A stretch of DNA of 64,000 nucleotides. Source: Ctena decussata. Lineage: Eukaryota > Mollusca > Bivalvia > Lucinida > Lucinidae. Positions 1 through 6,840 of this stretch are shown in pieces. The notes beneath the pieces are model-generated. The model saw only the letters and a list, made by a program, of their open reading frames with translations, ran no database searches and was not told where the DNA came from. Location: contig OZ022506.1 in NCBI GenBank assembly GCA_963989385.1, forward strand, positions 23,003,903 to 23,067,902, written 5' to 3'. A program made the position numbers and the translations under genes. How positions within the stretch are numbered: position 1 is the stretch's first letter; each line of letters opens with the position of its first letter.

Positions 1-1800
1 AAAAAATTGTCTTGGTTTCAATGAAAACATAATGCATTGCTACTCTTACTTAATGAAAATTCAGCAGGAACGTATGTGTTTCACCTATGAGCTCACTGTC
101 ATGAGAGCTAAAACAGATAGCTGCAATAAAGTTCAAGATGCCACTTTCACCACTTGAAATGTATTACCTGTATCTCACTTTCTAGTATTTGCGGACATGA
201 CACAGAAGAATGTCTTGAAATATTGTATTACAGTACAAGAACAACTGCACAACACAGAAGGAAACTAACATGCACAGCAATTCTGGTATGAAGTGTGCAT
301 ACTAATATACGCTAAAATGCCCTACAACACTATGTAACTAAATATTTTTAAATTATTAAGACTTCTTTAGCATAAGCTATTTATGACAATATTAATTAAA
401 AATTATTTCAAATTTTTGGCTTCCTGGCCTAAATGCTGAAATCAAACTACATGTTTCACAGCTGCACCTCCATGACACTTTGAAAACAATTTACAATGCT
501 GTGCTATTGACAATGTGATGTTACTTTCTGCTAAAAGCCACATTTCTTCTAATACACTAAGCAAAGTTAGGTCTTTTCTTACAAGAAACACCATCAGGCA
601 AAATCCAACATTCCAAATATCATTCATTATGCTCCCATATTCCAATAACCCTCATTTAGAGACAAAGCCATGAAAAATTATTGAATGTTACCTAACCAGA
701 ATTTAAAAAGCAGAAGGTCTTTCATTCATACTCACTATTTGGATTTTAATTACAAAGCAACCAGTGCATAGCAAGATTATACTGGTCATTGCTGGGTCTG
801 CAGTATTTGCCAAGTTCCAAAATCTATCTCCAAGGAGGACAAATGTATTGTCAATTTAAATTCAAACATTACAGTTATTTAAGAGAGGGCTGCACACCTC
901 AATGTGTGCCGCCATCTACGCCAAGGGAAATCACTTTTGTGACTTCTTGTCTGCCTCCGACATTGAACTCATACAAAATTTGGGTTTACATCCAAATGAA
1001 AGAATCTGCCCAAAGTGGAGAAAATTCTTCCCTAAGATTCCTATTGAGAAGGAAGACAGAGTTGCTTCCCTTGAAATGTATCCAAAATACTGTAAAAATG
1101 CTAAAAATCGGAACTCCCAAAACAATTAAAACAATTACCATAAGTGTCCCAAACAATGGAACAGTTAACTCTGCAATGCAATAACAGGTATGAAAGCTGC
1201 AGAGGGAATGGCAAAAAGTGTAGACTCTGATCAGACTGCAGGTTTATACTGTTTGCTCAGTCCAAGCTGTCCCAATACCTAGGATTTTTACAGTATATTT
1301 AATTTTGCAATGCATAAAATGCTATCTTAAAATAACTAACTAAACTTATTTTGAGACTGAAAATTCATCTGACAAAACCAGATTATGACCTGCGAATTTA
1401 AAGAGTAAATACACTTCAGGAACTGACAGAATCAGATCCAAGTTACCCCATCACTACCAACCTATCTCTACAGGGGTACACATTGTATGCTCCTGTAGAT
1501 AAGGCTGGTGCCACATCTATATAACTATGGTGCCACAGGGGCTTGGCCTAGCACACACAGGCAACTTTAAAGAAGTACTAAAACAACAGATTGTCAGATA
1601 ACTTAGTTAAGACCATAATACCAATCTGTAAGGGCATACATTGTCTGTCCCTACATATATATAGATATATAACACTTCCACCACTATAGTAGCCAATGGT
1701 CAAGACCTTGCTTAACACTAAAAAGAGATATCAAAATAGCAAGCCTGGACCCATCTTTACATATGATGGCAAATAACAGAATTTTGTTTGGTGGCCACCC
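1..1800. other. AT-rich flank, no confident gene
   Basis: No recognised protein or RNA gene. At about 1185-1260 there is a degenerate member of the GATCAG-core palindrome group (an AATGGCAAA-type arm, then CTGATCAGACTGC). A possible exon at 863-1129 is listed separately. This stretch lies downstream, in element orientation, of the Helentron coding region, so part of it may be the non-coding 3' portion of that element. The exact element boundary could not be placed. Confidence 0.5.
863..1129 (+). other. possible exon or gene fragment, unidentified
   Basis: A plus-strand open frame of about 85 codons runs from just after a TAA (857-859) to a stop at 1127-1129. The part from the ATG at 902 has protein-like composition, with a C-x-x-x-Y segment followed by an acidic, Leu-rich stretch and a Lys/Arg/Trp/Phe-rich stretch. 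An upstream CAG after a short AT-rich tract could act as a splice acceptor. The Arg-Gly-Leu-His-Thr-Ser stretch before the ATG resembles the cleavage region of mitochondrial presequences, but I do not recognise the protein. It could be a host exon, a gene fragment captured by the Helentron, or chance. Confidence 0.2.
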
Positions 1801-1818
1801 ATCCTTGCTATAACCACC

Positions 1819-1854
1819 AGCAATACCAGCCCCTGACTGCAGGCTGGTATTGCT
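1819..1854. other. perfect 13-bp hairpin past Helentron coding region
   Basis: AGCAATACCAGCC (1819-1831) is followed by a 10-nt loop and its exact reverse complement (1842-1854). It starts 57 bp beyond the last Helentron stop codon. Helitron-group elements end in a short subterminal hairpin, so this is a candidate 3' terminal structure. No CTRR-type terminus was fixed immediately after it, so the assignment is an inference. Confidence 0.6.
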
Positions 1855-1910
1855 AATTACCTTGTGGGTGAATTCTATGTGTTCTTTGAGATGTATAGTA
1901 TCTATTTTAC

Positions 1911-3137
1911 CTATGCATCCAGTGCACAATAAACAAGTTTGTGGTCACTCCAGTAAGCCTCAATAACATCAATGGATGCTGGACAGTTTGTAAAAATAAG
2001 ATCTATCACCGATCCAGAATCAGTAGTTGACTGATTGATGTGTTGCTCACATTTAAATTGTTTCCTCATGAAATTTACAAATGTAGAAGTGTTGGCATTT
2101 GAAGGTATGTTAAAATCACCAATTATTACTAATTTGGTATGCATATCTACCAAGGGGGTGAGATGATGCTGAATATCATTTCTTAAATCCATTTGCACAC
2201 TTTTAGGGAATTTGTAGAAGTATACAACTTGGAAACATCCCTTTACACTGCTGTACATGCTAGCCAACATGAATTCACATGTGTCAGAATGGAATTTTTC
2301 TAGTCTCTGAATTTCAAAATAATCCTTGATGTACAAAGCAAGCCCATGGTATGGCCTGTTCCCAGAATCAAGTTCTGCTTCATCCAATCTCAAAAGTTTG
2401 AAATTCTTCAGAGCAAAATGACTGCTATCATCTCTTGCACACAGCCTTGATTCTGCAAACCCAATTACATCTGCTGACAAAACATTTGGCTCAAATTCAA
2501 TGTCCTTAAAGTGCTTATGTAAGGACCTTGCATTATTAAATGCAATTTTGATCTTGTGTGAATCAACTTTATATAATGGAACGTAACACAATTCAAGAGG
2601 TGCTTCTGTTTTTAACCGCTGCATCTCAATTTTCACCTGTTCATCCACTGCCATGGCGGTTTCATTCAAATTCAAAATATATAAATTCTCTAGTTTTCTC
2701 ACTCTACTAAGAGCAACATAGTGAATATGTGGTTGTTTCCTGAGTCTCGTTTGAGACAAGTCTACTACAATTTCATCAACTGTAGACCCCTGAGCTTTAT
2801 GAATAGTTTTACCTGCTGATGGTTTCAAAGGAAATTGAATTCTCTGGTATGTTTTGAAGTTGTAAATAAATGTTCGTTCTATATCAAATATCGGAGTCCA
2901 TGCTTTATCTATGTTTGTACTGTACAAACCCCTATTAGAAAATTTCTCACGAGTTGACTGGCCAATTTGAGAATCTTGAAACAAAACCCATATAATACTG
3001 GGACGATTTGTGCCTTCCATTTTGTACTCAATTAATTTGACAACACACGTAGACCCATTTGTCAAACCATCTTCTACATTGACATTGACTGTTATATCAT
3101 AAATCATCCCAACTGCTACTGTCAACATCTTTTGCAA
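1911..3137 (-). CDS. Helentron replicase C-terminal part: helicase motifs V-VI plus EEP endonuclease domain (frame-shifted from the upstream ORF)
   Basis: This 408-residue ORF continues the helicase of the ORF ending at 3122 in the -1 frame. Residues 107-127 (SAGKTIHKAQGSTVDEIVVDL) and 138-146 (HYVALSRVR) are the PIF1/RecD-type motifs V and VI, with the arginine finger. From about residue 195 to the end is an endonuclease/exonuclease/phosphatase-like fold: Asn201-Asn202, Glu229, GDFN at 340-343, Asp379 and a terminal SDH at 397-399. These are the usual metal-binding and catalytic positions of LINE-type APE endonucleases. Helentrons are known to carry this domain, presumably to help nick the target. 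The domain is complete up to SDH. The nominal ATG at 3137 is only the first Met after the frame switch, and the frame is open further upstream across the A7 tract at 3188-3194. Confidence 0.9.
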   Translation of the reverse strand: MQKMLTVAVGMIYDITVNVNVEDGLTNGSTCVVKLIEYKMEGTNRPSIIWVLFQDSQIGQSTREKFSNRGLYSTNIDKAWTPIFDIERTFIYNFKTYQRIQFPLKPSAGKTIHKAQGSTVDEIVVDLSQTRLRKQPHIHYVALSRVRKLENLYILNLNETAMAVDEQVKIEMQRLKTEAPLELCYVPLYKVDSHKIKIAFNNARSLHKHFKDIEFEPNVLSADVIGFAESRLCARDDSSHFALKNFKLLRLDEAELDSGNRPYHGLALYIKDYFEIQRLEKFHSDTCEFMLASMYSSVKGCFQVVYFYKFPKSVQMDLRNDIQHHLTPLVDMHTKLVIIGDFNIPSNANTSTFVNFMRKQFKCEQHINQSTTDSGSVIDLIFTNCPASIDVIEAYWSDHKLVYCALDA

Positions 3138-6100
3138 ATTAGCAGTTTTGTTCGAATCATCTGGAAGTGCTTCAATAAGTTTCCTGCTTTTTTTAAGGAA
3201 ATATTCGCAGAAACAACTGTATCATGACATGGGATAACAACCTTCTCTTCTGCTAATCTATTCAAATAATTCTCATTGTGTCTATCTACAAACTTATTTT
3301 CAGTGAATAAATGAGGAGCCTCCTTCGGATAATTTGTCATACTGGCGTTGACAGTATGTTTCTTCAGTTCATTTTTGTCATCTTCTGTCAGCTCATTCTG
3401 TCGAAGCCGATTTAGCATCTGAGCAAAGTCAACATCATCTTTTTGTCGCATGATATCAACAAGTTCATACAATCTAAAATAATCCTTCCATAAATTATAT
3501 GCTAGAGCTGAAGCACCCTTTGATGGGTCACTGAATATCCACTTGTCACATACTGGCATAAGCTGGTACAAATCTCCCACAGCAATGATGCTTAAACCAC
3601 CAAAACTGACTTTTGTTCCAGTGAGCTGTTGCAAACGTGTATCTATAAAGGTCAGTGTGTTTGTCCCTACCATAGAGATTTCATCTATAATAATCACTTT
3701 CAAATGTCTATATTTCACTCTGAATGTGTTCAGTTCATCTGCTGACAAAAGTTCACCACCTTGTTTGAACTTCTTTAAGAAAGCAGAGGCAATGGTGACA
3801 CCATTAATATTATATGCAGCTTTGCCAGTGTACGCACAAAGAAGAACTCTAATATCATCAGGATTTTCTCCTTCTCTCAAATTCAGAAATCTGTACAGAC
3901 TCTGATACAGTGCTTTAATGAGCACAGATTTGCCAACCCCAGCTCCACCTGACAAGAATGCGTACAGTGGTTCTTCCTTGCATTTAATCCAATACAGTAC
4001 ATGATTAAAAAATTCTCTTTGTCTCAAATTTAAACTCCTGAGCAAATTTAAGTATTGTTCATTGGGTAACATGACTCCATTTATTTCTACAGATGGCACT
4101 GAACAAGCAGCCTGTATCTCTATACCAATATCATACTGTCGATGTTCTACTACTCTATCTGGATTAAAATACACAAATTTTTCAGCATCTCTTTCACCTT
4201 CTTCTTCTGCTTCTCTGTTTTCATGTTCTGCATTTGGTGCTATCTCATCATAAGCATCTTCCTCTTCTACCATTTGCCTTGCAAGCTCAAGTTCTTCAAT
4301 ATGATGTTCATACTGGATGCGTTTAGGTTCAAGAGTGGTTTCCAAGAAATTGTAATGAGCTTCATATGTTTCAAAGGAACCTAACAAATCTTTTGCTTCA
4401 TTTCTCCAGGGCATAAACAGCATAAGTCGTTCTCTGTAGTAATTTTCTGGGTCTTTCTTTATATCATACCTAACGTAGCGTATTATTCTAGGAACTCTCC
4501 TATGTTTATACTTTGTCCCATTCTTTGCTACATATAACAAATCTGATCCATGATTTTCAGATTCAACACTATCATCATTATCAACATCATCATTTTCATC
4601 ACTAGAATCATTTGAATTATCATCATCCTCATTTATATCTTCAGCCCTATCAGGTAAGCTATTCCCTTTAGGATAAACAATAACAACTGTTGAGACATAA
4701 TCTGCCAAACATAATTTCTGAAGTTTTCTAGGTCGTTTTGCGTACCTCTGAATTATATTGTCTGCTTCTATGTCAGTAGATTCAGCAGGAAGTTCATCAA
4801 GCACAGATTTAGATTTCAGTAAAAATACTCTTTCCTCTGGGATGGAGGTATTGATGAAAACAATCTCCCTTGTAGCTTTTGTTAAAGGAATCTGCAAAGC
4901 AAGGTAAACTGCTTCCTGTGCACTCACTTCAACACAGTTTGAAAACACATTTCCAATATGTCTTACTTGTTTCTTTATATCAAAATTACCTTTGCGAGCT
5001 TCTCTTGCTGCTGCATCAAGCTGTGCACTCATGCCTCTTTGAGATTTGCTTATATAGCCAACAACATATGCTGCACAACCGTATGGTTCAAGAACCATCT
5101 GAATATCAAGATTTGCCTTCCAACCAAGAAGAACTGTTTTGTTAAATAAATTAATTCTCATCTCATTTGGATTCCGCCTGAGGAAAATTTTTGGAGCACT
5201 GAGTGAACTTCTTATACACTTGATGTAATTTTCAAAGTCCATCTTGGCAACTTGCTCCAAAAAATCATCAAATCCAATTTCAGAGACATCTTTGTACTCA
5301 TTCATTGATTTCTGAAGTTCTGAGTGTTTCTTTTTATATTTTTCAATTTCTTCATCCAAAGGATGCAATAACATTGTTCTTGGAAGAGGAGGCAAAGGAA
5401 ATCCAAATCTACATATTGCCTTTCCTTTCTTTCTGCATGACTTTGAATGTTTATGTGACTGAAGTTCAACAAGCTCCCCAATTTCTTTATCTTCAGTACT
5501 GCATGTAAGGTAATTATCAACAAACTGAATTATTTCTTCTTCCTTGTTTTTTTCAAATTTAGGTGCATTTTCGATCCAAATAAGCATGTGGATATGAGGA
5601 GAACCACGTTGCTGAAATTCCACTCTATAGAAGAAATCTACCACTTTCCCAATAGGTTCAAATTCACTTTTAAGGACAGTGTTCAAGAATTCTTGTACCC
5701 TGTGATCAAAATATCTTGAACAAGTTACTGGGTCTTTCTGAACAAGTCTTGTTTTCTCTTGCCAAGTTAAAGCCTCAACATCCTTGTCTGAATAGTCAAT
5801 TTCATCATTCAGTTTTGCTAACATCTTCAGAAGATCATTCCATCTAGTATCAGCAGCTGACAAAGATATAAACCAAGTAGGTAAAGACAGTTGCCTAATC
5901 ATCGCAAATATGTCTTTCTTCCTTTTTTCTAAATAAGCTGGAGAATTTCTAAGCTGGCGAAAAATACAGTAACCTTCATCAAGTTTCACTAGTTTCTCCA
6001 AATATGCTGGATTTCTTGCCTCTGCTGCTGTAATGTTCTTGCCTTTATTTTTACATCTTCTTACAGCTAAGTTAACTTTGTCACTTGTTTGTTTCATTTG

Positions 6101-6772
6101 AAGCTTTTTATGCTTGAAGAAAATGTTTGGAACAGACTGAGCAGCTCTTCTATCAATGCTTCGTAGCTCCCATTTAACAATGTCACTGTAATGAACTAAA
6201 GTTGTTCTCTCAGTCTTATCAGGACGCCTCTGACCACAAAAAATAGTAGGAAAACATAAATATTCTGCATCTGTATCTTGATACAAACTAAGGGGATGTC
6301 GTCCTTCTCCAGGGGCAAAGGTCAACACTTGATCAAACTTATTTTCAATATTAGCATCATCCACCAAGGTATCAACATTTCCAACATGCTCATTACAATC
6401 TACCTCACTGAAGCCATCTGATTCATACCCATCACCCATTTCCCTAATTTTAGGTACCAAAGGAACAGTTCTATCTTCTTCCAGCATTGAATCATTTATG
6501 TCGGTATCAGGATTTGTATTTTGCACTGACATTTCCAGAAACTCTTTTACAGTATCCTCTGCACTTTCAGTTACTGATTGGAACCAGCTGTTATCAACTG
6601 TAATGCCAGAATTTTTATACATATCACTATTAGTTAGAAGCCAGTGTAATGCTGTCAGAACTCTCATTGGTCTTACATTTTCTTTGAAATCTATTTTCTT
6701 ATATGACAGTTTTTTCTTCAACTGGATAGCAATTGTAAAATTTTCATCCATAGGTCTTGGAAGAGAGTTCAC
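3122..6772 (-). CDS. Helentron Rep (HUH endonuclease) and PIF1-like helicase
   Basis: This 1,216-residue ORF holds the Helitron-like N domain and most of a superfamily 1 helicase. The Rep part has the two-histidine HUH motif in SPHIHMLIW (His393, His395) and, about 175 residues later, the two-tyrosine motif AAYVVGYISK (Tyr569, Tyr573). These residues nick and covalently hold the DNA strand during rolling-circle transposition. The helicase part has Walker A SGGAGVGKS (about 941-949), Walker B IIIDEIS (about 1027-1033) and motif III AVGDLYQLMPV (about 1064-1074). Acidic low-complexity stretches lie near 714-740. Residues 1-10 (MNSLPRPMDE) are already inside the conserved family region, so the Met at 6772 is not the natural start. 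The protein continues from the ORF ending at 6813 after a frame break, and after codon 1194 it continues in the frame of the ORF at 3137-1911. Confidence 0.95.
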   Translation of the reverse strand: MNSLPRPMDENFTIAIQLKKKLSYKKIDFKENVRPMRVLTALHWLLTNSDMYKNSGITVDNSWFQSVTESAEDTVKEFLEMSVQNTNPDTDINDSMLEEDRTVPLVPKIREMGDGYESDGFSEVDCNEHVGNVDTLVDDANIENKFDQVLTFAPGEGRHPLSLYQDTDAEYLCFPTIFCGQRRPDKTERTTLVHYSDIVKWELRSIDRRAAQSVPNIFFKHKKLQMKQTSDKVNLAVRRCKNKGKNITAAEARNPAYLEKLVKLDEGYCIFRQLRNSPAYLEKRKKDIFAMIRQLSLPTWFISLSAADTRWNDLLKMLAKLNDEIDYSDKDVEALTWQEKTRLVQKDPVTCSRYFDHRVQEFLNTVLKSEFEPIGKVVDFFYRVEFQQRGSPHIHMLIWIENAPKFEKNKEEEIIQFVDNYLTCSTEDKEIGELVELQSHKHSKSCRKKGKAICRFGFPLPPLPRTMLLHPLDEEIEKYKKKHSELQKSMNEYKDVSEIGFDDFLEQVAKMDFENYIKCIRSSLSAPKIFLRRNPNEMRINLFNKTVLLGWKANLDIQMVLEPYGCAAYVVGYISKSQRGMSAQLDAAAREARKGNFDIKKQVRHIGNVFSNCVEVSAQEAVYLALQIPLTKATREIVFINTSIPEERVFLLKSKSVLDELPAESTDIEADNIIQRYAKRPRKLQKLCLADYVSTVVIVYPKGNSLPDRAEDINEDDDNSNDSSDENDDVDNDDSVESENHGSDLLYVAKNGTKYKHRRVPRIIRYVRYDIKKDPENYYRERLMLFMPWRNEAKDLLGSFETYEAHYNFLETTLEPKRIQYEHHIEELELARQMVEEEDAYDEIAPNAEHENREAEEEGERDAEKFVYFNPDRVVEHRQYDIGIEIQAACSVPSVEINGVMLPNEQYLNLLRSLNLRQREFFNHVLYWIKCKEEPLYAFLSGGAGVGKSVLIKALYQSLYRFLNLREGENPDDIRVLLCAYTGKAAYNINGVTIASAFLKKFKQGGELLSADELNTFRVKYRHLKVIIIDEISMVGTNTLTFIDTRLQQLTGTKVSFGGLSIIAVGDLYQLMPVCDKWIFSDPSKGASALAYNLWKDYFRLYELVDIMRQKDDVDFAQMLNRLRQNELTEDDKNELKKHTVNASMTNYPKEAPHLFTENKFVDRHNENYLNRLAEEKVVIPCHDTVVSANISLKKAGNLLKHFQMIRTKLLICKRC
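3188..3194 (-). other. A7 tract at the Helentron frame switch (in-phase -1 slippery heptamer)
   Basis: On the minus strand the Rep/helicase frame reads TTA AAA AAA GCA across 3196-3185. The seven A's therefore lie in the X XXY YYZ phase (A AAA AAA) of a -1 ribosomal slip. A one-base backward slip here leads exactly into the ORF that carries helicase motifs V-VI and the EEP domain. The upstream frame otherwise ends about 22 codons later at 3122. Loss of one A from an A8 tract, or an assembly homopolymer error, explains the same facts, and nothing seen here separates them. Confidence 0.55.
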
Positions 6773-6812
6773 AGTGGGCTGAATATCAACAGGTACATTG
6801 ATTACATTTCCT

Positions 6813-6840
6813 TTAAGTGAATACTGACCACCACGTTTGC
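6813..6840 (-). other. frame break between accessory module and Rep ORF
   Basis: After FMQ the accessory frame runs into a short tail and stop. The neighbouring frame reads RGGQYSLKGN and then VINVPVDIQPTVNSLPR, joining the Rep ORF in frame upstream of its first Met. In related Helitron proteins these two blocks are continuous with a few residues between FMQ and the GGQ block (from memory). A small deletion of a size not divisible by three is therefore the likely cause. Confidence 0.65.

Noticed and set aside
1684..1929. Separate small protein after the endonuclease ORF
   Set aside because: It overlaps the end of the endonuclease ORF in another frame and includes the hairpin; no recognisable motif.
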